From Massilia sp. 9I (lineage in GTDB: Bacteria; Pseudomonadota; Gammaproteobacteria; Burkholderiales; Burkholderiaceae_D), in NCBI RefSeq assembly GCF_902506415.1, contig NZ_LR733275.1:3251517-3315516 (forward strand): a DNA stretch of 64,000 nucleotides. Direction: 5' to 3'. A program made the translations under genes and the position numbers. This document shows positions 21,515 through 31,209 of the stretch, piece after piece. A model generated the notes under the pieces. That model did not search any database, was not told the origin of the DNA, and saw only the letters and a list, made by a program, of their open reading frames with translations. How positions within the stretch are numbered: the first letter of the stretch is position 1; every line of letters begins with the position of its first letter.

Positions 21515-22918
21515 TCAGCGTCCGCTGCGGAACAGCACGACCTTGAGCGTGTTGATCAGGATGAGCACGTCCAGGAACAGGCTGTTGTTCTTCACGTAGT
21601 ACAGATCGTACTGCAGTTTCTGCAGCGCGTCCTCGGCCGAGGAACCGTAGCCGTAGCGCACCTGGGCCCAGCCGGTGATGCCCGGCTTGACGCTGTGGCG
21701 CACGTTGTAATACGGGACCACCTCGATCAGCTGCTCGACGAAATACGGACGCTCCGGACGTGGACCGACGAAGGACATCTCGCCCTTGAACACGTTGAGG
21801 ATCTGGGGCAGCTCGTCGATACGGGTCTTGCGCATGAAGTTACCGAAGCGGGTGACGCGCGGGTCGTTCTGCGCCGCCCATTGCGGCTTGCCGGCCTTTT
21901 CGGCGTCGGTGCGCATGCTGCGGAACTTGTGCACGCGGAAGGTCTTGCCATCCTTGCCCACCCGTTCCTGCGAGTAGAACACGGGACCGCCGTCTTCCAG
22001 CTTGACGGCGATGGCCGCCAGCAGCATCAGCGGGAAGGCCAGCACCAGGATGATCATGCTGCACACCAGGTCGAAGCTGCGCTTCATGAAGGTACGCACG
22101 AAACTCTGGTCGAAGCCGCCGCCGAACACCAGCCACGAGGGCTGCAGCGAATCGACGCGGATCTGGCAGGTCTCGCGCTCGAAGAAAGTGGCGGCGTCGG
22201 TGACGCGGATGCCCTGCAGTTTGCAGTCGAGCAGTTCCTTGATCGGGAAGCCGCCGCGGCGGTTCTGGACCGACACCACGATTTCCGACACGTTGTGCTG
22301 GCGCACCAGCGAAACCAGGGAATCGCCGTCGCGCACCTTCAGCACGCTGGCCGGCGGCACGCACAGTTCTTCGCTCGGGGTCGGGATGAAGCCGGCGATC
22401 TCGTAGCGGTGGTAGTTCGAATTGCGGGCGGCCAGGTCGCTGCATTCCTTGGCCAGCGGACCGCCGCCGAGGAACATGATGCGCGACTGCAGGAAGCGCG
22501 CTTCCGAGGACTTGAAGAAGGCCATGCGCGCCAGGAAGATGCCGGTACCGGCCAGCATGAAGACCAGGGCCATGGTGCCGCGGCCGAAGGACAGTTCCGG
22601 CGCCATGTAGAACACCAGCGCCAGGATTGCGAAGCCCATCAGGAAGGACGGCATCAGCTTCATGAAGAAGGGATGGCGCAGGCCTTCGTCGAAGTCGAGC
22701 TGGTACATGCCCATCGCGCTCATGCTGAAAATGATCGCCACTGTGAAGGCCACCGCCGAGGTGAAGAAGTGGTCGAGGTGGGCCGCCGTCGCGACGTCGC
22801 CGAACTCGAGCATGCGTACCGCCGCACCGATGTAGGCTGCGCCCAGCAGCACCAGCACCTCCACGAACAGCAGGAGAAAGACGATCTTCGACACGTAGTG
22901 GTTAGAGATCCTGAACAC
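21515..22918 (-). CDS. Initiating sugar transferase, PEP-CTERM/XrtA type (TIGR03013-like)
   Basis: 467 aa polyprenyl-phosphate sugar-1-phosphate transferase. The N-terminus has four or five membrane segments, followed by a Rossmann-like region with LGGGPLAKE. The C-terminal bacterial sugar transferase domain has R-V-G-K-D-G-K-T-F-R-V-H-K-F-R-S-M, T-R-I-D-E-L-P-Q and SFVGPRPE. It would start the repeat unit at the inner membrane. It lies between the sugar-nucleotide genes and prsK in one minus-strand operon. Confidence 0.92.
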   Translation of the reverse strand: MFRISNHYVSKIVFLLLFVEVLVLLGAAYIGAAVRMLEFGDVATAAHLDHFFTSAVAFTVAIIFSMSAMGMYQLDFDEGLRHPFFMKLMPSFLMGFAILALVFYMAPELSFGRGTMALVFMLAGTGIFLARMAFFKSSEARFLQSRIMFLGGGPLAKECSDLAARNSNYHRYEIAGFIPTPSEELCVPPASVLKVRDGDSLVSLVRQHNVSEIVVSVQNRRGGFPIKELLDCKLQGIRVTDAATFFERETCQIRVDSLQPSWLVFGGGFDQSFVRTFMKRSFDLVCSMIILVLAFPLMLLAAIAVKLEDGGPVFYSQERVGKDGKTFRVHKFRSMRTDAEKAGKPQWAAQNDPRVTRFGNFMRKTRIDELPQILNVFKGEMSFVGPRPERPYFVEQLIEVVPYYNVRHSVKPGITGWAQVRYGYGSSAEDALQKLQYDLYYVKNNSLFLDVLILINTLKVVLFRSGR

Positions 22919-22976
22919 GGTAGCCTCCGGGTTTCTTGTTTCTTTTCTGGGTATGCATGTTTATCAGATCGTTACT

Positions 22977-24005
22977 TTATTCCGCCAGGTTGCGGACGTA
23001 CCAGTCCAGCGCCTGGCTCAAGCCGTCGCCGATGCGGTGCGTCGGCTGGTAGCCGAGCAGCGCGCTGGCGCGCGAGATGTCGGCCTGCGAATGGCGTACG
23101 TCGCCGCGGCGGAAGTCGACGTACTGCGGCTGGTGCCCGGCCACGTGTGGGAAGCGCGCCGACAGGGCCGCCACCATCATCGCGTGCAGCTGGTTCAGCG
23201 TGGTGCGTTCGCCCAGCGCCACGTTGTAGACCTGGTTCACCGCGTCCTTGCCGGCCAGCGCCGCCAGCACATTCGCTTGGACCACGTTGTCGATGTAGCA
23301 GAAATCACGGCTGGTCTCGCCGTCGCCGTTGATGCGCAGCGCTTGGTTGCGCACCAGCGCGGCGATCCACTGCGGCACCACGGCGGCGTAGGCGCCGTGC
23401 GGATCCTGGCGCGGGCCGAACACGTTAAAGTAGCGTAACCCGATCGATTCGGTGCCGTATGTACGGCCGAACACGTTGGCGTACAGCTCGTTCACGTACT
23501 TGGTCACCGCATACGGCGACAGCGGGTTGCCGATCCGGTCCTCGACCTTCGGCAGGTCCGGATGGTCGCCGTAGGTCGAGCTGGAGGCGGCGTAGACGAA
23601 GCGCTTGACGCCGGCGTCGCGCGCAGCCACCAGCATGTTCAAAAAGCCGTCGATGTTGGTCGCATTGGTGGTCTGGGGATCGTCGATTGAGCGCGATACC
23701 GAGCCCAGCGCGGCCTGGTGCAGCACGAAGTCGATGCCCTGGCACGCGGCCTGGCAGGCGGCGTCGTCGCGGATGTCCGCTTCGATGAAATTAAATTTCA
23801 TCCAGGCGTTTTCCGTGACAGATTCTTTCACCTGCTCCAGGTTATGGCGGTGCCCGGTGGCGAAGTTATCGAGACCGGTAACGCGCTGGTCCAGCTTCAG
23901 CAGGGCCTCGACCAGGTTCGAACCGATGAAGCCGGCCGCACCGGTCACGAGCCAGTGGTAGCGATGCTGCAACAGGTGCTGCTGGATTTCTTGAAACTTG
24001 TTCAC
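22977..24005 (-). CDS. tviC: UDP-N-acetylhexosamine(uronate) 4-epimerase, TviC/WbpP-like
   Basis: 342 aa extended short-chain dehydrogenase. The NAD motif [10 protein letters not shown] begins near residue 21, and the catalytic serine/tyrosine/lysine are in AASSSTYG and SPYAVTKY. Length and the long N-terminal extension match WbpP/TviC enzymes, which epimerise UDP-GlcNAc or UDP-GlcNAcA. With the TviB-like gene upstream it would make UDP-GalNAcA. The symbol is by similarity; substrate preference is not proved. Confidence 0.85.
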   Translation of the reverse strand: MNKFQEIQQHLLQHRYHWLVTGAAGFIGSNLVEALLKLDQRVTGLDNFATGHRHNLEQVKESVTENAWMKFNFIEADIRDDAACQAACQGIDFVLHQAALGSVSRSIDDPQTTNATNIDGFLNMLVAARDAGVKRFVYAASSSTYGDHPDLPKVEDRIGNPLSPYAVTKYVNELYANVFGRTYGTESIGLRYFNVFGPRQDPHGAYAAVVPQWIAALVRNQALRINGDGETSRDFCYIDNVVQANVLAALAGKDAVNQVYNVALGERTTLNQLHAMMVAALSARFPHVAGHQPQYVDFRRGDVRHSQADISRASALLGYQPTHRIGDGLSQALDWYVRNLAE

Positions 24006-24085
24006 TCTCAGACACTTTCACGGTCACGCCAGTGTTGGCGTCGTCCGCCGCGCACGGCGCGGCGGTCCTGTTACCAATCCGGCGA

Positions 24086-25375
<1,290 letters not shown>

Positions 25376-25783
25376 TATCGGATTCCGTTCAAGAATTAGA
25401 TTTTGCTATTATGCTAACTTCCAATATATCACGGAAGCTCAGCGGTACTCAACAACGCACCAAGATTTGGCGCAACGCAACAACAAATACCTGAAATTGA
25501 TATCTAAAAGACATTGAATACAGGGTCGCGTTGAGATTTCTTTGCGAAAACTTCGCAATACTATTTATATCATTGCAACTTCCTCGCTCGGCGTCAGCCT
25601 CTACTAACAATGCCTTGCAGCTGCACTTATTTCACCGGTGCAATGAATAGCATTTTAGCATTTTCTTGTTTTCAAGTATCTTGCTCATCCAATCGTGCGC
25701 ACCCTTCATCCACCAGAAAAGCCTTGACCACAGGCAGCTACGATTACCTTAAAATGCCCAAATTACAAGTGCTGAGCGAAATC
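25376..25783. other. Intergenic region with divergent promoters
   Basis: About 400 bases between divergent genes, clearly AT-richer than the flanks. It holds the minus-strand tviB promoter candidate and must hold a plus-strand promoter for the transferase at 25784. No convincing coding frame, repeat or -24/-12 element was seen. Confidence 0.5.
25423..25452 (-). promoter_or_regulatory. Possible promoter of the tviB-to-prsR operon
   Basis: On the minus strand TTGAGT (25447-25452), an 18-base spacer and TATATT (25423-25428) give a moderate sigma-70 match, 48 bases before the tviB ATG in an AT-rich stretch. Confidence 0.35.
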
Positions 25784-26734
25784 ATGTCTGCAAATACCAA
25801 CTGGGCCGTGGCCATCATCGCCGCCCGTGAGAGCCTCGACACCCTGACCTCGACCATTGAAGCAGCCGCGGCCGCCACGGCGGGCCGGGAGGCGGTCATC
25901 GACGTGCTGGTGAACGGCAATCCGGGACTGGCGAAGGCAGCGGCGGACTGGGCCGGCAACTGGCGCGGCACATGCGGGCTGCGGGTGTGGTCGATCGCCC
26001 AGGGGGACAAGGCGCATGCCTGGAACGAGTACGTGCACCGGATCTGGCCGGCGGGAAGCACTGCCTTCTTCCTCGATGGCTATGCGCGGGCGCACAGCGA
26101 TGGCCTGGCGCAGCTGGCAGCCAGCCTGGCGCAGGCCCCGGACGCCTTCGGCGCCACCGGTGTGCCGACCAGCGGACGCTCGGCGACGGCGCTACGCGAA
26201 GCCATGCTGCGCGGCGGTGGTTTCCACGGGAATATGAATGCAATTCCCGCCCATGCCATGACCGGCCTGCGCGCCAGCGGCTTCCGCCTGCCGCTGGGGC
26301 TGTATCGCACCGATTCGCTGATCGGCTCGGTATTGATGTTCGCTCTCGACCCAACCGCCTACCAGTGGCAGCCGGGCCGGGTCATCGTCAACGGCGACGC
26401 CACCTGGGACGTGCCGGGCCAATCCGACTTGACGATAAAGAACATCGTGGCGCAGTTCAAGCGGCGCCAGCGCCAGGCCCAGGGGGATCTCGAGAACCGC
26501 GCCGCGCGCGACCATCTGGCGGTACGCTGCCTGCCGCTCAATCAATTTCCGAAAACGATCCGCGAACTGGTGCTGGGCTGGATCGATGCTCACCCCGACG
26601 AGGCGCGACGCCTCTATATCAAGAATCCATTGCGCCTGCGCGCTGCGCGCCGGATGCGCGCGCCGCAGGACTGGTCGGCGGCCGAGCGCGCCCCCGAGCT
26701 GCTGTTCGGCGCCCGCGAAGCGCGGGTTGCCTAG
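25784..26734 (+). CDS. Glycosyltransferase family 2-like protein
   Basis: 316 aa. The start (W-A-V-A-I-I-A-A-R-E-S) and L-V-N-G-N-P, F-F-L-D-G-Y-A-R resemble a GT-A transferase, with an FLDG motif where DxD is usual, so metal binding is less certain. ATG 25784 is preferred; an ATG at 25754 in the same frame would add ten non-conserved residues. It stands alone, divergent from the tviB operon, so it is probably an accessory transferase of the same glycan. Confidence 0.6.
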   Translation: MSANTNWAVAIIAARESLDTLTSTIEAAAAATAGREAVIDVLVNGNPGLAKAAADWAGNWRGTCGLRVWSIAQGDKAHAWNEYVHRIWPAGSTAFFLDGYARAHSDGLAQLAASLAQAPDAFGATGVPTSGRSATALREAMLRGGGFHGNMNAIPAHAMTGLRASGFRLPLGLYRTDSLIGSVLMFALDPTAYQWQPGRVIVNGDATWDVPGQSDLTIKNIVAQFKRRQRQAQGDLENRAARDHLAVRCLPLNQFPKTIRELVLGWIDAHPDEARRLYIKNPLRLRAARRMRAPQDWSAAERAPELLFGAREARVA

Positions 26735-26964
26735 CGCGCCCGGCGGCGGATGGGACGCTCCCGGAACACCAGCGCCGACAGGCGATCCGGGGCCTGCCCA
26801 GGAATCCACAGGATAGTTCCGGTGAACCAGTGGCCGGTCGTGACAGTGAGGATGGCGAGAACCTTGGCGAACGAAAAATTCCGGCTAAGGTCGGCCGTAC
26901 TGGCTTGTGCTGGCTTCGAGACCGCTTCTATTTCCTGCGGCGTGAGAACTATCGGGGACGACAT
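26731..26964 (-). pseudogene. Remnant of an acyltransferase-3-type membrane protein
   Basis: The 77-residue frame starts MSSPIVLTPQEIE and runs into S-F-A-K-V-L-A-I-L-T-V-T-T-G-H-W-F, which looks like the first membrane helix of an acyltransferase 3 family O-acetyltransferase. After residue ~56 (WIP) it passes straight into a short basic tail and a stop, whereas the family has about 330 residues and ten helices. An internal deletion joining the two ends would explain this. It touches the end of the gene at 25784. Confidence 0.4.
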
Positions 26965-27068
26965 TATGGTCGACGCGGCCTGTGTGGATAGTTGGCAACG
27001 TGACACAGAGTACAACTGATCAGCTGATTGCGACGCTCGTCATGGGAGATGTGACGAAGAGATGATCA

Positions 27069-27144
27069 TGGCGCGGCTGGCGGGGATCGAACCCACGACC
27101 CTTGGCTTCGGAGGCCAATACTCTATCCACTGAGCTACAGCCGC
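27069..27144 (-). tRNA. tRNA-Arg (anticodon CCG)
   Basis: 76 bases including an encoded CCA. On the minus strand the acceptor arm GCGGCTG pairs with CAGCCGC, the anticodon stem is TTGGC/GCCAA with loop CTCCGAA (anticodon CCG), and the T arm is GTGGG-TTCGATC-CCCGC. The D arm (GCTCAGTGGATAGAGT) is normal. It reads CGG codons. Confidence 0.95.
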
Positions 27145-27229
27145 GTTGGTGTGGCAGAAAGTGATGCGAAGGATACAGTCTTTCTCCCCCTACGTCCATG
27201 GGCAGGCCGTGCTGCGCTCAGGAATTTCG

Positions 27230-27258
27230 TTACATTACAGCAGCTTTATGACTATAAT
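27230..27258 (+). promoter_or_regulatory. Sigma-70 promoter of the cytochrome c gene
   Basis: TTACAT (27230-27235), exactly 17 bases, then a perfect TATAAT (27253-27258), 82 bases before the cytochrome ATG. This is the best sigma-70 promoter seen in the window. Confidence 0.65.
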
Positions 27259-27339
27259 CGCTCGATTATTGGCATTTGCAAAAAAGCATCTGATGCAAGC
27301 GCCGGGGTGGCAGGTTTTTTTAATAGAATTAAGGAAATC

Positions 27340-28230
27340 ATGAGCGACGCACACAACGAACACCAATCCCTGATCAGTACGCCAAAACAGCTCATCGTAG
27401 CGGTTGCGGGGTTTTTCCTGGTCATCGTCATCGGCATTATCCTGCTCGTGATTTTCGCCACCAATGATCGTCTCACCGGCGCCGGCACCAACAGCCAGAG
27501 CGCCGAAGCCGTGGCCGCGCGCGTGCGCCCGGTGGCCGAAGAAGGCTTCACCCTGGTCGACGCCAGCGCACCGCGCGTGCTGCAAGCCGGCAATGCCGTC
27601 TACGCCGCCGTCTGCGCGGCCTGCCACGACAGCGGCGCCGCCGGTGCCCCGAAACTGGGCGACAACGCCTCCTGGTCGCAACGCATCGCCCAAGGCTACG
27701 ACACCCTCCTCAAGCACGCCATCGAAGGCATCCGCGCCATGCCGGCCAAGGGCGGTAATCCCGACCTCGACAACGTCGAAGTGGCGCGCGCCGTCGTCTA
27801 CATGACCAACAAGAGTGGCGCCTCGTTCAAGGAACCGGCAGCTCCTGCTCCTGCGGCAGCGGCCCCGGCAGCGGCGGCTGTCGATGCCGCTGCCGCCCCG
27901 GCAGCCGCGCCGGCTGCAGCACCTGCCGCGGCCCCTGCGGCAGCAGCCGCACCCGCAGCAGCCCCGGCAGTAGCGTCTGCCGATGCCGGCAAGACCCTGT
28001 ACAACAGCGCCTGCGTGGCCTGCCACGGTGCCGGCATCGCCGGTGCGCCGAAGGTCGGCGACAAGGCCAGCTGGGCGCCACGCCTGGCGCAAGGCGCCCC
28101 GGTGCTGTATGAACACGCTCTCAAGGGCTTCCAGGGCAAGGCCGGCGTCATGCCGCCGAAGGGCGGCTCGACTGCACCGGACGCCGACGTGAAAGCCGCC
28201 GTCGACTTCATGGTCGCTTCCTCCAAGTAA
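27340..28230 (+). CDS. Membrane-anchored dihaem c-type cytochrome
   Basis: 296 aa. One N-terminal membrane helix (about residues 19-41) anchors it, followed by two cytochrome c5-like domains with CAACH (C92-H96) and CVACH haem sites. Methionine ligands are probably in AMPAKGG and VMPPKGG. The domains are joined by an Ala/Pro-rich linker of about 50 residues. It would carry electrons in the periplasm. The frame is open upstream, but ATG 27340 has AAGGA at 27331-27335 and gives the proper anchor. Confidence 0.9.
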   Translation: MSDAHNEHQSLISTPKQLIVAVAGFFLVIVIGIILLVIFATNDRLTGAGTNSQSAEAVAARVRPVAEEGFTLVDASAPRVLQAGNAVYAAVCAACHDSGAAGAPKLGDNASWSQRIAQGYDTLLKHAIEGIRAMPAKGGNPDLDNVEVARAVVYMTNKSGASFKEPAAPAPAAAAPAAAAVDAAAAPAAAPAAAPAAAPAAAAAPAAAPAVASADAGKTLYNSACVACHGAGIAGAPKVGDKASWAPRLAQGAPVLYEHALKGFQGKAGVMPPKGGSTAPDADVKAAVDFMVASSK

Positions 28231-28264
28231 CTCGCTTCTCCCCGCATTTCCCTCCCTCTCTGCT

Positions 28265-28283
28265 CCCGGCAATATTTGCCGGG
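28265..28283 (+). terminator. Hairpin after the cytochrome gene
   Basis: A perfect 8-base stem CCCGGCAA/TTGCCGGG with a TAT loop, 35 bases after the stop. There is no T-run, so it may be a processing or stability hairpin, not an intrinsic terminator. Confidence 0.4.
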
Positions 28284-28496
28284 AAGCATCACCGCTTAGC
28301 AAAACTGCACGGAAAATCAGGCAGAAAACGATTGCTGCCAAATAATGTTCGTTAGAAGACGAATAATGTTGTGTTGCATTTGGGAATAATTCTGAACGGA
28401 ATTTGTGATTCCTCTAGGAATTTATTTTTCCATGGCGTAACCTTTTGGTCTGACAGGGCGTACTTCGATGCGTCCGCATTCCTGAAGAGAACCCAA

Positions 28497-30710
28497 ATGA
28501 CACTTTCTATGCAATCCCTGAAGCTCCGCAGCGTCTTCACTGCCCTGGCTGGCGCCGTCCTCGCTGCCTGCGGTGGCGGTTCGACCGTCGCAAACTCGCC
28601 GGTCAGCATGGACGGCGCACGCGCCATGAGCACCAGCAGCAGCGCTGCCACCGCGACCTATATTCCGCAAAGCCGCGGAACCGCAAGCACGACCAACAGC
28701 AGCACCACCGCCGGCACTGTCACCAGCATTCGCTTCGAGAGCACCTCGAGTGCCGAACAGACCAATGTGCCAGTGACCTTCGCCCACGTGTTCGCGCCGG
28801 GCCACCTGGCGGCCACCGCCTCGCTGGTCGGCCGCCTCGACAGCGGCGCCATCGTCCCGCTGCAAGTGAACGTCAAGGCACTTCATCCGGACGGTTCGGT
28901 GCGCCACGCCGTCATCTCGGGCGTGCTGCCAGTGCTGGGCGCCGGCGAAGTCCGCACCATGACCCTGGACCGCAGCGTGGCGGCCACCAACCCCGCGGGC
29001 AACGTCGCTTCGCTGCTGGGCGCCGGCTTCACGACCTCGTTCAATGCCACCGTCAACGGCGTGCGCTATACCGCCTCGGCGGACGAACTGATGAAGGCAG
29101 CTGCACCGAAATCCTGGCTGAACGGCAGCACCGTCAATGAATGGCAGGTGTCGGCGCCGCTGAAGAACAGCGCCGGCGTCGCCCACCCGCACCTGACCGC
29201 TCGCTTCTCGGTGCGCTGGTACGAAGCCGTCAAGAAGGCCCGCGTAGACGTCGTCATCGAAAACAACTGGGCTTATGAAGCCGCGCCGCAGAACTTCACC
29301 TACGACGCCGAGATCCTGGTTGGCGGCAAGCCCGCGTATGCCAAGCCGGCCTTCGAGCACTACCACCACGCGCGCTGGCGCAAGCTGTTCTGGTGGAACG
29401 GCACGGCGCCGGAAGTCATGATCAAGCACAACACCGGCTACCTGATCGCCAGCCGTGCCCTGCCGAACTACAACCAGACCCTGAGCATCCCGGAAAGCGT
29501 GCTGGTCGACCTGAAAACACGTTTCACCGCGAACTCGGAACCGATGGCCACCGGCCTGGCCGTGCCATACATGCCAACCACCGGCGGTCGCGACGACATC
29601 GGCATGCTGCCGCAATGGGCCGTTGTCTACCTGCTGAGCATGGACCGCCGCGCCCGCGATGCCACTCTCGGCACTGCCGAACTGGCAGGTAGCTATTCCG
29701 CCCACTACCGCGATAAAAATACCGACCAGCCGGTCAGCCTGATCGACTACCCGTACATGACCTTGGTAGGTACCCCGGGCGACGCGACGAACCCTGTTAC
29801 CAAGAAGGTCGAGACCTTCCCCAAGTGCGCGACCACGACCGCCTGCAAGTCGCCGTATGTCGACGACATCTCGCACCAGCCGGCATTCGCCTACCTGCCA
29901 TATATGCTGACGGGTGACCACTTCTTCCTGGAAGAGCTGCAGTTCTGGGGCACCTATAACGTGTTCAACTCGAACCCGGGCTATCGTGACAACATCAAGG
30001 GCCTGCTGAAGCCGGAACAGGTGCGGGGCCAGGCCTGGGCGCTGCGCACTTTGGCTGAAGTCGCTTACATCACTCCCGACAACGATCGACTGAAGGAACA
30101 CTTCAACCGTATCCTGGACAGCAACCTGGACTGGTACAACAACGAGTATCCAAACAACCCGAACGCAAACAAGCTGGGCATCATCGTCAACGGTTACGCT
30201 CTCGGGTACTCGAACAACCGCGGCATGGCTCCGTGGATGGACGACTTCTTCACCGCTGCAGTCGGTCATGTGCATGATCTCGGCTTTACGAAAGCGACCT
30301 CGCTGTTGAAGTGGAAGGCCAATTTCCCGATCCAGCGTATGGTGGGTGCTGGTACCTGCTACATTCGCGGCGCGATGTATTCGATGATCGTACGCGACAG
30401 CGAAACCAGCCCGTTCTATACCACGATTGGCCAGGCCTTCAAGGCAAGCGATGACTTGGAATTGGGTTCGACCTTCTCTAGTCTGCAGTGCGGCAGCGCG
30501 GCGATGGCCACGGCCTTGAACCTCAAGGTTGGTGAAATGACCGGCTACTCGGGCGCTTATGCCGGCTACCCGTCGAACATGCAACCAGCTCTGGCCTACG
30601 CGGCTGACGTCGGCGGCGCCGACGGTGCCAAGGCGTGGCAGGTCTTCATGTCGCGTAGCGTGAAACCAGATTACCGCTTCGGCCCGCAGTTCGACATCGT
30701 TCCTCGATAA
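28497..30710 (+). CDS. Large surface lipoprotein, copy 1 (possible RIFT-barrel/lyase-like)
   Basis: 737 aa. Lipoprotein signal with lipobox LAAC (Cys25). After a low-complexity Ser/Thr linker (to about residue 75), a region with P-V-T-F-A-H-V-F-A-P-G-H-L and H-P-D-G-S-V-R-H-A-V-I resembles the N-terminal RIFT-barrel of PcRGLX/YetA-type polysaccharide lyases. The C-terminal half is aromatic and helical, like a toroid domain. Function as a polysaccharide-active lipoprotein is an inference. ATG 28497 is chosen; ATG 28509 is an alternative. The last 279 residues are identical to copy 2 at 31210. Confidence 0.8.
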   Translation: MTLSMQSLKLRSVFTALAGAVLAACGGGSTVANSPVSMDGARAMSTSSSAATATYIPQSRGTASTTNSSTTAGTVTSIRFESTSSAEQTNVPVTFAHVFAPGHLAATASLVGRLDSGAIVPLQVNVKALHPDGSVRHAVISGVLPVLGAGEVRTMTLDRSVAATNPAGNVASLLGAGFTTSFNATVNGVRYTASADELMKAAAPKSWLNGSTVNEWQVSAPLKNSAGVAHPHLTARFSVRWYEAVKKARVDVVIENNWAYEAAPQNFTYDAEILVGGKPAYAKPAFEHYHHARWRKLFWWNGTAPEVMIKHNTGYLIASRALPNYNQTLSIPESVLVDLKTRFTANSEPMATGLAVPYMPTTGGRDDIGMLPQWAVVYLLSMDRRARDATLGTAELAGSYSAHYRDKNTDQPVSLIDYPYMTLVGTPGDATNPVTKKVETFPKCATTTACKSPYVDDISHQPAFAYLPYMLTGDHFFLEELQFWGTYNVFNSNPGYRDNIKGLLKPEQVRGQAWALRTLAEVAYITPDNDRLKEHFNRILDSNLDWYNNEYPNNPNANKLGIIVNGYALGYSNNRGMAPWMDDFFTAAVGHVHDLGFTKATSLLKWKANFPIQRMVGAGTCYIRGAMYSMIVRDSETSPFYTTIGQAFKASDDLELGSTFSSLQCGSAAMATALNLKVGEMTGYSGAYAGYPSNMQPALAYAADVGGADGAKAWQVFMSRSVKPDYRFGPQFDIVPR

Positions 30711-30748
30711 TCCGTTTCCAGGCAGCCCAGGCTGCCTGCCATTCGAAA

Positions 30749-30774
30749 GCCCGGTGATTCCACCGGGCTTTTTT
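30749..30774 (+). terminator. Intrinsic terminator of lipoprotein copy 1
   Basis: Stem GCCCGGTG/CACCGGGC with a four-base loop, followed by six T. A second hairpin (GGCAGCC/GGCTGCC, 30721-30736) precedes it. The same terminator follows copy 2, as part of the duplicated segment. Confidence 0.85.
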
Positions 30775-31003
30775 CATTTCAGCCGCGCGTTGTGCTGCCC
30801 AGTTACCTGCCGTCACTCTTTTCCCACGCACATAGCGACGCGGGAGGTGTTATCAAATAACCAAAAGTTACTCATCAAATCGCAAGCTTGGCAAGAAGCT
30901 ACGATAAATCGCCGACATTGTCCGCTTTTAGCGCGCTGATCGCCGCAGTTCAAAATAAATTTTTCGCTTTCTCTCAGAGTGAAAAACCGTGTTTCTGGGA
31001 AAA

Positions 31004-31065
31004 ATTCTTACGATTGGTTATGTACTTTCCTGTTCGCATCGTATATGCTGGGGAAAGTGTGTCGC
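31004..31065 (+). promoter_or_regulatory. Sigma-54 promoter with upstream direct-repeat box (likely PrsR-controlled)
   Basis: A box ATTCTTACGATTGGTTA starts at 31004; it contains CTTAC and GTTA spaced one helical turn apart. GG at 31052-31053 and GC at 31064-31065 are 10 bases apart, the strict -24/-12 spacing for sigma-54. Transcription would start near 31077. The same arrangement with identical spacing is at 39517-39578. Binding by PrsR is an inference from its sigma-54 activator type and location. Confidence 0.6.
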
Positions 31066-31209
31066 AGGAAATTTCCTATAAGACACAAAAATTAGTGAAT
31101 GCACATCGGCCGCGGCCCTGCCCGTCCGCTACAACATTCCTTCGCTGCTCTGGCGAATCCTCGGGTCCTGACAGAGCGTATGACTACACCGCATTTCATA
31201 CAAACTTCC

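Larger units (their letters stand above)
30711..31209. other. Intergenic region between the two lipoprotein genes
   Basis: About 500 bases. The first ~95 are duplicated after copy 2 (terminator and beyond). The rest is AT-rich and carries the direct-repeat box and -24/-12 element at 31004-31065. No real gene was seen; an in-frame open stretch upstream of 31210 lacks a signal and is probably untranslated leader. Confidence 0.6.

Noticed and set aside
18460..21546. A 1028-codon open frame on the plus strand
   Set aside because: It lies antisense to prsR and prsK, which have full domain structure; its composition (runs of Gln, Arg, His, Ala) is that of a shadow frame in GC-rich DNA.
27840..27975. 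GC-rich repetitive DNA in the cytochrome gene, suspected repeat array
   Set aside because: It encodes the Ala/Pro linker between two haem domains; the period is that of the codons, not a DNA repeat unit.
28375..28410. Sigma-54 promoter for lipoprotein copy 1
   Set aside because: TTGGGAATAATTCTGA resembles the promoters at 31051 and 39564, but the -12 GC is GA and no CTTAC box lies at the right distance.
28422..30584. Long antisense frame across lipoprotein copy 1
   Set aside because: The same shadow occurs opposite copy 2 because the DNA is duplicated; there is no start signal or known domain.
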